64,000 nt of DNA, from contig JACRQG010000008.1 in NCBI GenBank assembly GCA_016222805.1, positions 124,001-188,000 on the forward strand, read 5' to 3'. Positions 34,415-42,699 of this stretch are shown piece by piece. Position 1 is the stretch's first letter. Every line of letters begins with the position of its first letter. The DNA is from Verrucomicrobiota bacterium. Lineage in GTDB: Bacteria > Verrucomicrobiota > Verrucomicrobiia > Opitutales > Opitutaceae. Position numbers and translations under genes: made by a program. The notes under the pieces are model-generated. The model was not told the origin of the DNA. It made no database searches and saw only the letters and a list, made by a program, of their open reading frames with translations.

Positions 34415-35814
34415 TGGAGGACCACCCCCCAGATCCCACCATCCGGTCCGTCCGGCGCCTGCTCCGCCGGGAGCACGGTGCCGTCTTGATCGTGGCGCTG
34501 CTGCTCGCGGCGTTGATCGCGGTGGGTCTCGGCAGCTATCTCAGCCTCAACCTTTCGACCTCGCGCCTGGCCCGCCGGACTTTCCACGGTTTTGGCGCGC
34601 TGAATCTGGCCGAATCCGGCGTGGAGGAGGCCGTCTGGTCCATGAATCGCGCGCAGGCCGGCGACCGCACCGTCTGGCAGGATTGGCAGAACGACGGGAC
34701 TTCCGCCTGGCGCAAGTTCTCCGGCTTCAACCTCGGCCCCTCCGCGGAAGGCTGGGTCAAGGTCTACGTCGACAAGTACCAACCCGGGCCCGGCGACCGG
34801 CCCCGGATTGTGACCCAGTCGTCGGTGGGCGCCCCGGGCGGGGCGCCCGTGACCCGCGTGCTCGAGGTTTCGCTCCGGCGGCGCGCGCTGTTCGCCAGCG
34901 GCCTCGTCGCCCGCGACAGCATCGTGTTCAACGGCGCCGTCACGTCGGTCGACAGCTGGAATTCCGATCCGGACGCCGATCCCCGCACCGCCCCGGTGCC
35001 GTACTCTTCGGCGGCCCGGCGGGATGGCGGCTCCATCGCCAGTGCCGCCGTCGCCAATTCTGCGGTGGCGGTGAACCAGGCGGATATCTGGGGCTACGTC
35101 GCCACCGGCGGCGGCCAGCCCGAGGTCGGCTCGAACGGCTCGGTCCGGGGCGCCGATACCCCGGACAACGTGCGCATCGATCCGAATCGGATCTCCACCG
35201 ATTTCAACGCGGACTTTTTCGTCATCCCGGCTCCCGCCGACGGCACCGTTCTGGCCTCCGTTCCCCCGGTCCTGGGGGTCGCCGGCACCCGCACCCGCTT
35301 CCGCGTCGCGGCCATCGCCCTCTCGGGGCGCGAGTCGCTCACCATCCTCGGCGACGTCACCCTCGTCCTCACCGGCACCGGCGGCATCGACGCCCTGAGC
35401 CTGGCCGGACAGGCGGCGATTGTGATCCCCGACGGCGCACGGCTCACGATCTTTGTCGAAGGCAACGTCCGTCTCACTGGACGTGGCCTGTTCAACGGCA
35501 ACGCCCAACCCGGCTCGTGCCAGATTTTCGGGGTGAACCAGAGTCCGGGCGGCCAGGTCCTGGAAATCGCCGGCAACGGCGCGCTGAAATGCGCGATCTA
35601 TGCCCCCAACGGCGAGGTTCGGATCGTCGGCAATGGCGACGTCATGGGTGCGATCCTTGCGCGCACCGTCACCCTGGCGGGCAACGCCGCGTTCCACTAC
35701 GACGAGGCCCTTGGTCGCCTGGACAGCGACCAGCCCTTCGCCATTGCCCAGTGGCGCGAACTCACCAGCGCCGCGGACCGGGCCGCATTTGAAGCCGTCT
35801 TCCGTGGGTGGTAA
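34414..35814 (+). CDS. Triad 1: PilX-like exported protein with Asn-Gly-rich beta domain
   Basis: The 466-aa protein has an N-terminal segment HGAVLIVALLLAALIAVGLG followed by ALNLAESGVEEAVW, the pattern seen in PilX/GspK-like proteins (no +5 Glu; AES motif after the helix). A central conserved SVDSWNSDPDADP block follows, then a beta-rich C-terminal region with stacked NG motifs (AIYAPNGEVRIVGNGDVMG), ending GNAAFHYDEALG and IAQWREL. From memory this C-terminal region matches domains annotated DUF7305. It may act as a large tip or adhesive subunit riding on the two small pseudopilins (inference). Confidence 0.75.
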   Translation: MEDHPPDPTIRSVRRLLRREHGAVLIVALLLAALIAVGLGSYLSLNLSTSRLARRTFHGFGALNLAESGVEEAVWSMNRAQAGDRTVWQDWQNDGTSAWRKFSGFNLGPSAEGWVKVYVDKYQPGPGDRPRIVTQSSVGAPGGAPVTRVLEVSLRRRALFASGLVARDSIVFNGAVTSVDSWNSDPDADPRTAPVPYSSAARRDGGSIASAAVANSAVAVNQADIWGYVATGGGQPEVGSNGSVRGADTPDNVRIDPNRISTDFNADFFVIPAPADGTVLASVPPVLGVAGTRTRFRVAAIALSGRESLTILGDVTLVLTGTGGIDALSLAGQAAIVIPDGARLTIFVEGNVRLTGRGLFNGNAQPGSCQIFGVNQSPGGQVLEIAGNGALKCAIYAPNGEVRIVGNGDVMGAILARTVTLAGNAAFHYDEALGRLDSDQPFAIAQWRELTSAADRAAFEAVFRGW

Positions 35815-35870
35815 CCCCACCCGGATGGGCTGGGCTGGCACCGGCTCCACCTCTTCAGGCCTATCCGTTC

Positions 35871-35938
35871 TAGGTCCGAAATCCGGACCCGTCCGCCCCT
35901 AACGCTTCGGCCCCGATGGCGGTACACTGCCGCCGTCA
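35871..35938 (+). promoter_or_regulatory. Putative promoter/leader region of triads 2-3
   Basis: The 124-bp gap holds a hairpin GGTCCG (35873-35878) with CGGACC (35884-35889) and a possible -10 TACACT (35923-35928), which sits inside GGCGG-TACACT-GCCGCC. Only ten bases separate this hexamer from the ATG. The 10-mer TAGGTCCGAA (35871-35880) recurs upstream of triad 4. No convincing -35 was seen. Confidence 0.35.
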
Positions 35939-36424
35939 ATGCCACCGCACGATCTCACCCGACGGCCGGATCGCCGCCTCCTCGCCCGGCGCCAGCGCGG
36001 CTTCACCATCATCGAAGTGGCCCTGTCCGCCTTCGTGATGGCCCTGGGCCTCGCCAGCTCCATCGCCGCGATGCACGCCGGCTACAAGTTCCTCGACCTC
36101 GCCCGCGACACCACCCTCGCGTCGCAAATTCTCCAGAGCGAGATCGAGCGCATCCGGATGATGAGCTGGGCCAACGTCAGCGCCCTGCCCGCGGAGGAAC
36201 CGGTCAATCTCGCGGCCATGTTCACGTCGGACCTCAACCTCGCCACCCGCTTCACCGTCACGCGCAAGGTCGACAGCGACTCGACCCGTCCGGGCGACGT
36301 GCGCCTGATCACCCTGCGCGTGCAGTGGAGTTCGTTCGACGGCCGCACCCACACCCGCCGCTTCCAGGCGAAGTACGTGAAGAACGGACTTTATGACTAT
36401 TATTATACCCTCGCCCGCCCGTAA
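35939..36424 (+). CDS. Triad 2: PilV/GspI-like prepilin-type protein
   Basis: The 161-aa minor-pseudopilin-like protein has a cleavage site RG|FTIIEVALSAFVMALG (Glu at +5) and a hydrophobic helix, and ends KNGLYDYYYTLARP. It is paralogous to the first genes of triads 1 and 3 (LASQILQSEIERIRMMSWA here, TAGQILQSEIERMRLKDWA in triad 3). Its final 32 bp overlap the start of the next gene in another frame. The basic leader and the short distance to a candidate -10 suggest a very short 5' leader. Confidence 0.83.
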   Translation: MPPHDLTRRPDRRLLARRQRGFTIIEVALSAFVMALGLASSIAAMHAGYKFLDLARDTTLASQILQSEIERIRMMSWANVSALPAEEPVNLAAMFTSDLNLATRFTVTRKVDSDSTRPGDVRLITLRVQWSSFDGRTHTRRFQAKYVKNGLYDYYYTLARP

Positions 36425-36986
36425 GCCCGGCTCCCGCCCCGGGCGGCCCCGCGGTTTCACCCTGGTCGAGATCCTGATCGGCTCGACGCTCTCGGCCTTC
36501 ATCCTCGTCGGCGTGCTCTCGACGTTCCTCTTCCTCGGACGCAGCGGGGCGAACATCCAAAACTACAACGACATGGAGTCGCAGGCCCGGCGGGCCCTCG
36601 AGCAGTTTGCCCAGGACACGCGCCAGGCGCGCACCATCGAGTGGCTGAGCGCCGAACGGGTCCGGATGCAGGTCGACACGTTTCTCATCACCTACGAGCA
36701 CGCGAGCGGCAGTCTCATCCGCACGGTGCAAGCGCCCTCCCCGGCGCTGCCGGTCTCCACCACACTCCTGAGCGGCATCACGGTCTTCGCCTTCAAGGCC
36801 TACACCATCACCGGCGCCGAGATCCCGGGCATCGGCACGACCACCACGCTCGCCTCCGCCGGCCAGACGACCAAGCAGCTGCAGATCTCCCTGCAGGCCT
36901 CCCGGACCAGCCGGACCGTAACCACGGCCACCAACACCGTGCTCTCGGCCCGCTTTATCCTGCGCAACAAGCGCGTCACCGCCTGA
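36393..36986 (+). CDS. Triad 2: PilW/GspJ-like prepilin-type protein
   Basis: The 197-aa protein has a site RG|FTLVEILIGS, a hydrophobic helix and a soluble domain ending SARFILRNKRVTA. The FLGRSGANIQNYNDMESQAR segment after the helix parallels FLLVGKAGFASSNYSEMEGQ in triad 1 and FLLLGRSGVRAANYSASDTE in triad 3. The ATG lies in CTTTATGACTA within the coding end of the upstream pseudopilin, the same dual-coding arrangement as in the other triads. Confidence 0.82.
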   Translation: MTIIIPSPARKPGSRPGRPRGFTLVEILIGSTLSAFILVGVLSTFLFLGRSGANIQNYNDMESQARRALEQFAQDTRQARTIEWLSAERVRMQVDTFLITYEHASGSLIRTVQAPSPALPVSTTLLSGITVFAFKAYTITGAEIPGIGTTTTLASAGQTTKQLQISLQASRTSRTVTTATNTVLSARFILRNKRVTA

Positions 36987-36997
36987 TCTCCCCTCCC

Positions 36998-38413
36998 GTG
37001 AACCTCCGCCGTTCCGCTCCCTGGCCCCGCCCCGACCGCGGCGCGGTCCTCATCACCGCCCTGATCCTCGCCGCCATCATCAGCATCTCCCTCGTCAGCT
37101 ACATCCGCCTCGGCCGCACCAGCCTCACCGTCTCCAGCCGCGCGCTCTACCACAATGCCGCGATGAACCTGGCCGAGAACGGCATGGAGGAGGCGATGTA
37201 CTCGATCAACAAGAAGGTCGCCGACAGTTCGTATTCATGGTCCAGTGACGGCTGGACCGTCATCGGCACGACGGCCGCGCGCCGCAAGTGGACCGGCACC
37301 CAGTTCGATCAGAACACCACCGGCGAGGTGCGCGTCTATGTCTTCAATCACGACGGCGGCGGCTCGCCCTTCGTCATCGCCCGCTCCCTCGTCACCCCCG
37401 GCGGCAGCGCCTCGACCCCAATCGAGAAGTGGGTCACCGTGCAGCTCCGCCGCACCTCCAAGTTCGCCAACGGACTGGTCGCCAAGGAGACCATCACCTT
37501 CAGCGGCAACAACGCCTCCGTCGACAGCTGGAATTCCGACCCCGACAACGACTCCTCCACCGCGGCGATCAAGTACTCCGCCGGCGTCCGCCGCGACAAC
37601 GGCAGCGTCGGCAGCGTCTCGGTCAGCGTCGGCTCGATCCTGGTGCAGAACGCCGACATCTGGGGCTACGCCGCCACCGGCGGCGCGCTGCCCACCGTCG
37701 GCGCCAACGGCCTCGTCGGTCCCTTCGGCACTCCCTCGGGCACGATGGACATGAGCCGGGTCTCGACCGACTTCACCGCCAACTTCGATCCCGTCACCCA
37801 GCCCGCCGGGGGCACGGGAATCGCCGCCATCACCGGCGCGACCACCATCGGCACAAGCGGGGTCGCCAGCACCTTCTGGACGACCCACATCGCGCTCAGC
37901 GGCGGACCGGGCACGAATCTCGTGATCAAGGGAGAGGTCACGCTCTACCTGACCGCTCCCGCCACCCAGTCGGCCATCGACATCACCGGCAACGGCGGCA
38001 TCGTCATCGAACCCGGCGCCAAGCTGATCGTCTACACCGCCGGCAACATCAAGATCGCGGGGAACGGCGTGCTGAACGGGGGCAACGCCGCCAGCACCGC
38101 CAACCAGCCGATCAACTTCCAGGTCTGGGGCACCAGCACCCATCCGAGCCAGAAGCAGGACATCCAGATCGCCGGCAACGGCGTCCTCTCCGGCATTGCC
38201 TACGCGCCCAACGGCTCGCTGACGATCAACGGCAACGGCGACGTGATGGGCTCGTTTGTCGCCAACGACATCAAGGTCACGGGCAACGCCGCCTTCCACT
38301 ACGACGAGTCGCTCGGGAATTTCGGCGGCGGCAACCCCTTCCGCGTCACTCGGTGGAACGAGCTCACCGCGGCCGCCGAACGCGCCGCGTACAACCCCAT
38401 CATGACCTGGTGA
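36998..38413 (+). CDS. Triad 2: PilX-like exported protein with Asn-Gly-rich beta domain
   Basis: The 471-aa paralogue of the 34414 and 39477 products. The N-terminus RGAVLITALILAAIISISLV is followed by AMNLAENGMEEAMY. It has the conserved SVDSWNSDPDNDSS block, an NADIWGYAATGG element also seen in triad 1, and the C-terminal NGNGDVMGSFVANDIKVTGN then AAFHYDESLG. I start at GTG 36998, the codon just before the basic N-terminus, 12 bp after the preceding stop; the open frame upstream is out of context. The next triad begins 13 bp downstream, so triads 2 and 3 are probably one transcript. Confidence 0.75.
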   Translation: MNLRRSAPWPRPDRGAVLITALILAAIISISLVSYIRLGRTSLTVSSRALYHNAAMNLAENGMEEAMYSINKKVADSSYSWSSDGWTVIGTTAARRKWTGTQFDQNTTGEVRVYVFNHDGGGSPFVIARSLVTPGGSASTPIEKWVTVQLRRTSKFANGLVAKETITFSGNNASVDSWNSDPDNDSSTAAIKYSAGVRRDNGSVGSVSVSVGSILVQNADIWGYAATGGALPTVGANGLVGPFGTPSGTMDMSRVSTDFTANFDPVTQPAGGTGIAAITGATTIGTSGVASTFWTTHIALSGGPGTNLVIKGEVTLYLTAPATQSAIDITGNGGIVIEPGAKLIVYTAGNIKIAGNGVLNGGNAASTANQPINFQVWGTSTHPSQKQDIQIAGNGVLSGIAYAPNGSLTINGNGDVMGSFVANDIKVTGNAAFHYDESLGNFGGGNPFRVTRWNELTAAAERAAYNPIMTW

Positions 38414-38426
38414 ACCGCCCGCCCCC

Positions 38427-38891
38427 GTGAAACCGTCGCCGCGTTCACCCGATCCGCCGCGCCGCCGTCGCTGCGCCGGGTTCACGATTGCGGAGGTGAT
38501 GGTGGCCGGATCCGTGATGGTGCTCGCGATCACGACCGCCATCACCACGATGCAGAGCGCCTTCCTCGCCCTGGACACCGCGCGCGGCATCACGACCGCC
38601 GGCCAGATCCTGCAGAGTGAGATCGAGCGCATGCGCCTGAAGGACTGGGCGGTCATCGACGGCTACGCGGCCGGCCCGACCCCGCTGACCGTCGACCCGG
38701 CGATCTCCGCCCATCCGACCGTGGGCCCGCGCTTCACGCTCGAACGCCGGGTGGGCGCCATCCACGCGGACCTCAAGGAAATCACCCTCCGGGTCGCGTG
38801 GCGGGGTTATGACGGTCGCGCGCACTCCCGTTTTTACCGCACCTACTACGGGCGGAACGGATTGTATGACTATTTCTACAATTCGAATTGA
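38427..38891 (+). CDS. Triad 3: PilV/GspI-like prepilin-type protein
   Basis: The 154-aa protein starts with GTG, has a leader of 17 mostly basic/Pro residues, a cleavage site AG|FTIAEVMVAGSVMVLAI (Glu at +5), and ends RNGLYDYFYNSN. The core TAGQILQSEIERMRLKDWA matches triad 2. It follows the triad 2 PilX-like gene by 13 bp, and the next gene starts within its last nine codons. Confidence 0.83.
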   Translation: MKPSPRSPDPPRRRRCAGFTIAEVMVAGSVMVLAITTAITTMQSAFLALDTARGITTAGQILQSEIERMRLKDWAVIDGYAAGPTPLTVDPAISAHPTVGPRFTLERRVGAIHADLKEITLRVAWRGYDGRAHSRFYRTYYGRNGLYDYFYNSN

Positions 38892-39480
38892 GCATCGTCT
38901 GCGGGTCTTCCGGCGCCGGCGCCCGACGGATGGGCTGGCGGGTTTCTCGCTGACCGAACTGATCGTCGGCGCGAGTCTCTCCGGTTTCGTGCTGGCGGGC
39001 GTGCTCGCCGCCTTTCTCCTGCTCGGGCGCAGCGGAGTGCGCGCCGCCAACTACAGCGCCTCGGACACCGAGGTGCGCCGGGCGCTGGAGATCTTCACCC
39101 GCGACGTGCGCATGGCGAGCGACCTTCTGTCGCAGGGCGGCACCGTGGTCACCTTCACGCTTCCGGCGCCCAACGCTTTTTCCGGCCTGCCCGCGCCGGA
39201 CACCAACAAGGTCACCTATGGCTTTGATGGTACCCGTGGCACCTTTTACCGCCTCCCCGGCGGCGCCGCCTCCACGGCCACCCGCCACTCCCTCGTCCGG
39301 GGCGTGACGGCAGTCGCCTTCAGCCGTTTCAATCGCCTCGACCATCCGGCGAGCTCCGACGCCGAGACCAAGCGACTCCAGGTCGCCTTGAACGTGAGGC
39401 TGTCCCAGGGCGCCACCGCCGCCTCCTCCACCCCGCTGGTCACGGCCAGCAGCATCCTGCGCAACAAGGTCGCCCAGTGA
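38866..39480 (+). CDS. Triad 3: PilW/GspJ-like prepilin-type protein
   Basis: The 204-aa protein begins MTISTIRIEHRLRV, has the site AG|FSLTELIVGASLSGFV and a hydrophobic helix, and ends TASSILRNKVAQ. The start ATG at 38866 is embedded in the TTGTATGACTA that encodes the GLYDY end of the upstream gene; an in-frame upstream start at 38809 exists but would break the pattern shared by all three triads. The stop overlaps the next start as GTGA. Confidence 0.82.
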   Translation: MTISTIRIEHRLRVFRRRRPTDGLAGFSLTELIVGASLSGFVLAGVLAAFLLLGRSGVRAANYSASDTEVRRALEIFTRDVRMASDLLSQGGTVVTFTLPAPNAFSGLPAPDTNKVTYGFDGTRGTFYRLPGGAASTATRHSLVRGVTAVAFSRFNRLDHPASSDAETKRLQVALNVRLSQGATAASSTPLVTASSILRNKVAQ

Positions 39481-40946
39481 GTTCGACGACGCCCCGACAG
39501 GCACCGCGCCCGCTCTGGCCCGCCCGGCGGCGCGGTTCCGTCCTCATCACCGCGCTCATCCTCTCCGCGATCATCGCGATTTCCCTGGCTAGCTACCTGC
39601 GGCTGGCCCTCCACACGTTGCGTCTGGCCGATCGCTCCTTCTACCAGAACGCCGCCCTCAATCTCGCGGAGCTCGGCTTCGAACACGCGCTCTACTGCTA
39701 CAACCGGCTCGCGACTGCCGCCTCGCCGGAAACTGCCTGGACCGGAGCCGACTGGCCGGCTCCGGCGTCGGACGGCTCGATCCGCCGCAAGTTCTCCGGC
39801 ATCGAACTCGGCGCCGGCGTCCTGGGCGAGGTCGCGGTCTACTGCTCCGCCCACAATCCAGGCAGCGGGATCACGCCGGTCATCGCCGTCCGCTCCACCG
39901 TCACCTTCGCCGCGGGCGGACCGCCACTCACGAAATACATGGAGATCACCTTGCGCCGGCGCTCCCTGTTCGCGCACGGCATGGTGGCCCGCAACTCGAT
40001 CGTGTGGAACGGCGGCAATGCCTCCGCCGATTCCTGGAACTCCGACCCCGACAACAATGCCGCGACCGCCGCGGTCGGCTATGGCAGCCCGACCGGCCCC
40101 GCGCGCGCCGGTGCCTCCGTCGGCACGCCCAGCGCCGAGGCCGGGGCGCTGGATTTCGGGGGCGGCGTGATCCGCGGCCGCGTGATGAACGGAGGCGGCA
40201 CCATCAGCCGGACGGGCAGCGCCATCCTGAGCAACTCCACCACCGGCACCGGCTGGGACTCCAGCCTGGTGAGCAACGACTTTTCGGCGACGTTTCCTCC
40301 CGTGGTGGTGCCGGAGCCGCCCGCGGCCGCACGTAACCGCGTCACCAGTACGACACCGATCGCCGTCCCTTCGTCCCTGCCCCGGCCCGGCGACGTGGCG
40401 TGGAACGGCGTCTATTTCTACGATTTCGCGAGCCTGTGGACGCTCTCTGCCTCCGGTCCCGCCACCAATCGGCTCACCATCGGCGGACCGGTCGTCTTTC
40501 TCGCCACCTCCCACAGCGGCCGCAATGTCATCGACCTCGCCGGCAATGCGAGCATTGCCGTCTCCGGCAACGCCACCCTGCGCGTCTACACCGACGGAAA
40601 CGTCGAGGCGGCGGGGAACGGCATCACCAACGCCAATGCCTCGCCGGCGACCCTGCAGATCTACGGGACCAATCCCACCGTCGGCGGCCAGACGATCCGC
40701 TTTGTCGGAAACGGCTCGGCCTCCGCCACCATCTACGCTCCCAACGCCACCTTCCAGCTCCGGGGAAACGGCGCGCTCCAGGGGTCCGTCATCGCCAACA
40801 CGATCAACCTCAACGGCAATGCCGCCTTCCACTACGACGAAGCCCTCGGTTCACTGTCCGCCGGCAATCCGTTCGGGATCGTGAAGTGGCGGGAGCTGCA
40901 GTCATCCGAAGAGCGCGCCCTCTACGCCGCGCGCCTGAACTTCTAG
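39477..40946 (+). CDS. Triad 3: PilX-like exported protein with Asn-Gly-rich beta domain
   Basis: The 489-aa paralogue of the 34414 and 36998 products. It starts with GTG overlapping the previous stop. The N-terminal helix segment RGSVLITALILSAIIAISLA is followed by ALNLAELGFEHALY. The SADSWNSDPDNNAA block and the ending RGNGALQGSVIANTINLNGN then AAFHYDEALG and IVKWRELQ are conserved. The middle (about 230-330) differs most among the three paralogues, which fits a variable exposed region on a conserved frame (inference). Confidence 0.75.
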   Translation: MSSTTPRQAPRPLWPARRRGSVLITALILSAIIAISLASYLRLALHTLRLADRSFYQNAALNLAELGFEHALYCYNRLATAASPETAWTGADWPAPASDGSIRRKFSGIELGAGVLGEVAVYCSAHNPGSGITPVIAVRSTVTFAAGGPPLTKYMEITLRRRSLFAHGMVARNSIVWNGGNASADSWNSDPDNNAATAAVGYGSPTGPARAGASVGTPSAEAGALDFGGGVIRGRVMNGGGTISRTGSAILSNSTTGTGWDSSLVSNDFSATFPPVVVPEPPAAARNRVTSTTPIAVPSSLPRPGDVAWNGVYFYDFASLWTLSASGPATNRLTIGGPVVFLATSHSGRNVIDLAGNASIAVSGNATLRVYTDGNVEAAGNGITNANASPATLQIYGTNPTVGGQTIRFVGNGSASATIYAPNATFQLRGNGALQGSVIANTINLNGNAAFHYDEALGSLSAGNPFGIVKWRELQSSEERALYAARLNF

Positions 40947-41074
40947 CCGGGATTTTTCGCCGCTCGACGGGTGGAATCTCGGCGCCGGCGGGCGGGCGAG
41001 GTCGGGTGAACTCGGGGAACATGGCGTAACTGCCCTCCCGCCACCGCGGACTTCGCTTTTTGGGATCGGAGCAA

Positions 41075-41150
41075 TAGGTCCGAATGGCCCTATTAATTAA
41101 GTACCTTTTTACCTCTTCTGCGGGCACCTAGGTACGGTATAATTGGCGGC
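41075..41150 (+). promoter_or_regulatory. Putative promoter of triad 4 with TATAAT seven bases before the start codon
   Basis: An AT-rich patch (41085-41115) in a GC-rich genome contains TAGGTCCGAA (41075-41084), an AATAGG/CCTATT hairpin (41073-41094), an ACCTAGGT palindrome (41126-41133) and a perfect TATAAT (41138-41143). Only seven bases (tggcggc) separate TATAAT from the GTG at 41151, so transcription would begin at or next to the start codon. No canonical -35 is seen. Confidence 0.5.
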
Positions 41151-41774
41151 GTGAACCTACCTCCCTTTGGACAGGTCAACCAGAACTCACCGGCGCGCGG
41201 TCGTCGCCGCCTGCAGAGGACAAGCGAGTCGCACGCGTTCACGCTCGTCGAGATCCTGATGGCCTCCGTCGTCATGGCGATCGTGATCGGCGGCCTGCTC
41301 ACGATGATCCTGCAGTCCCGCCGGATGACGGAAGGGAGCATCCTGCAGAACGCCACCGTCAACATCGTCCAGGGCTACCTGGAACAGATGAAGAACATGG
41401 ACTACGATGCGCTCAGCGTGTCCCCGGCGTCTGGGACCGCAACCATCCCGACCCAGATCGACGAAAGCACGGCCGACCCCCTGACGCTCTCGAACGGTTC
41501 CCCTCCGACCTCGCTCCCGCCGGTCGGATCCTCCCCCACCGGCGCGGTCGACAACGTCAAGACCATCGCGATCAAGTGGCCGGCGAGCAACCCCGCCGAC
41601 ACCCTGATCCTCAATATCTGGGTCTGGGTCGAGGACCTCACCGGAAGCGCGACCAATGTCGCGCAGGCGAAGGCCATCACGATGGTCTACACCTATGCCA
41701 TCCGCGACGGTGGGCGGTTGCGCGGCTCCCGGGGCTCCATTCGCAGCATCCGCAGCGTGGTCCCCACCTTTTGA
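41151..41774 (+). CDS. Triad 4: PilV/GspI-like prepilin-type protein
   Basis: The 207-aa protein has a 29-residue basic leader and a cleavage site HA|FTLVEILMASVVMAIVIGG, with Ala instead of the usual Gly before the cut and Glu at +5. Longer and more divergent than the first genes of triads 1-3, it lacks the GLYDY ending and does not overlap the next gene. The GTG start has no Shine-Dalgarno and lies seven bases after a TATAAT box, suggesting a leaderless message. Confidence 0.8.
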   Translation: MNLPPFGQVNQNSPARGRRRLQRTSESHAFTLVEILMASVVMAIVIGGLLTMILQSRRMTEGSILQNATVNIVQGYLEQMKNMDYDALSVSPASGTATIPTQIDESTADPLTLSNGSPPTSLPPVGSSPTGAVDNVKTIAIKWPASNPADTLILNIWVWVEDLTGSATNVAQAKAITMVYTYAIRDGGRLRGSRGSIRSIRSVVPTF

Positions 41775-41800
41775 CGAAGCAGCGCCCCATCGCCTCCCGG

Positions 41801-41848
41801 CCACGGATGAACACGAACGGACCCAGACGGGGCGGCCTTCATCCGTGG
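41801..41848. repeat. 11-bp inverted repeat between triad 4 genes
   Basis: CCACGGATGAA (41801-41811) and TTCATCCGTGG (41838-41848) are perfect inverted arms around a 26-base spacer. It lies in the 106-bp gap between two pseudopilin genes. The ATCCGTGG motif resembles dispersed intergenic repeats I recall from related genomes; only this copy was noticed here. It could also act as an mRNA processing or attenuation hairpin. Confidence 0.6.
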
Positions 41849-41880
41849 TTCCCTGACGCGGGGAATCGAACGAATTCACG

Positions 41881-42696
41881 ATGACTTTCAGGTTTCAAGG
41901 ACTCCAGCGAATCGCTTCCACCATGACCTCCCTTCCTCGCCGCCGCACCGCCGCCTTCACACTGGTCGAGTTGCTCGTCGCCTTCACCATCTTCGGAATG
42001 GTCTCCGCCGGGGTGGTCGGAGCCTTCATCCAGATGCTCAGCATCTACCACTATGATACAGGGAAACTGTTGGTAAACAAAGACCTTAGAAAGTTCACCG
42101 GCGAGATGACCGAAAACGCCACCTATGCGAACTTCTTCCGCATCTACCCCACGTACTCAAACCTGACCCGTACGGACAACACCCTCGTTAACCCCGCCGA
42201 TCCCGACCAGGGCTACACCAACGCCATCGTCGATACCTCCCTTACCGATGGTGCTTCCGGGGATTGCCTGGTCCTCGTGTACAAAGACTCGGCTGATGAC
42301 CGCAAGATCGCGCGGATTATCATCTACTTCCGCACCCCCGGGACGTCACTTCCCACGCCGTCTGCCGGCGCCCGCACTTTTAATCGAGGCGCCGTACGCA
42401 AGGTAGACCTTGCCATCACACCGAGTTCGTCGCTTCCCGTCCATCAACTCATCCCGACGATTTCGAATCCCACCCAATACCCGGTCGTGCTTGAGTCGGT
42501 CGGAGTGCTTTCACCGATCTTGGTACAAGTTCCGGGAAGCAGCCCCCCTGCGTTTCAGCCGTGGGGGCTTTTTTATAACTTCTACAACCGCAGTATCATC
42601 CTGAAGGGGGAACTCATCCACACCGGAAGCCAGATCAACGTGAAGAACGCGACTGCCACCAATACCTATAACTTCACGGTCTCCCCTCGAGGCTAA
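41881..42696 (+). CDS. Triad 4: PilW/GspJ-like prepilin-type protein
   Basis: The 271-aa protein has a site AA|FTLVELLVAFTIFGMVSAG (Ala before the cut, Glu at +5), a hydrophobic helix and a larger soluble domain than its counterparts, ending NTYNFTVSPRG. The start could be ATG 41881 or ATG 41923, which gives a shorter leader MTSLPRRRTAA more like a standard prepilin; neither has a strong ribosome-binding site. The gene lies three bases before the large PilX-like gene. Confidence 0.78.
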   Translation: MTFRFQGLQRIASTMTSLPRRRTAAFTLVELLVAFTIFGMVSAGVVGAFIQMLSIYHYDTGKLLVNKDLRKFTGEMTENATYANFFRIYPTYSNLTRTDNTLVNPADPDQGYTNAIVDTSLTDGASGDCLVLVYKDSADDRKIARIIIYFRTPGTSLPTPSAGARTFNRGAVRKVDLAITPSSSLPVHQLIPTISNPTQYPVVLESVGVLSPILVQVPGSSPPAFQPWGLFYNFYNRSIILKGELIHTGSQINVKNATATNTYNFTVSPRG

Positions 42697-42699
42697 GTC

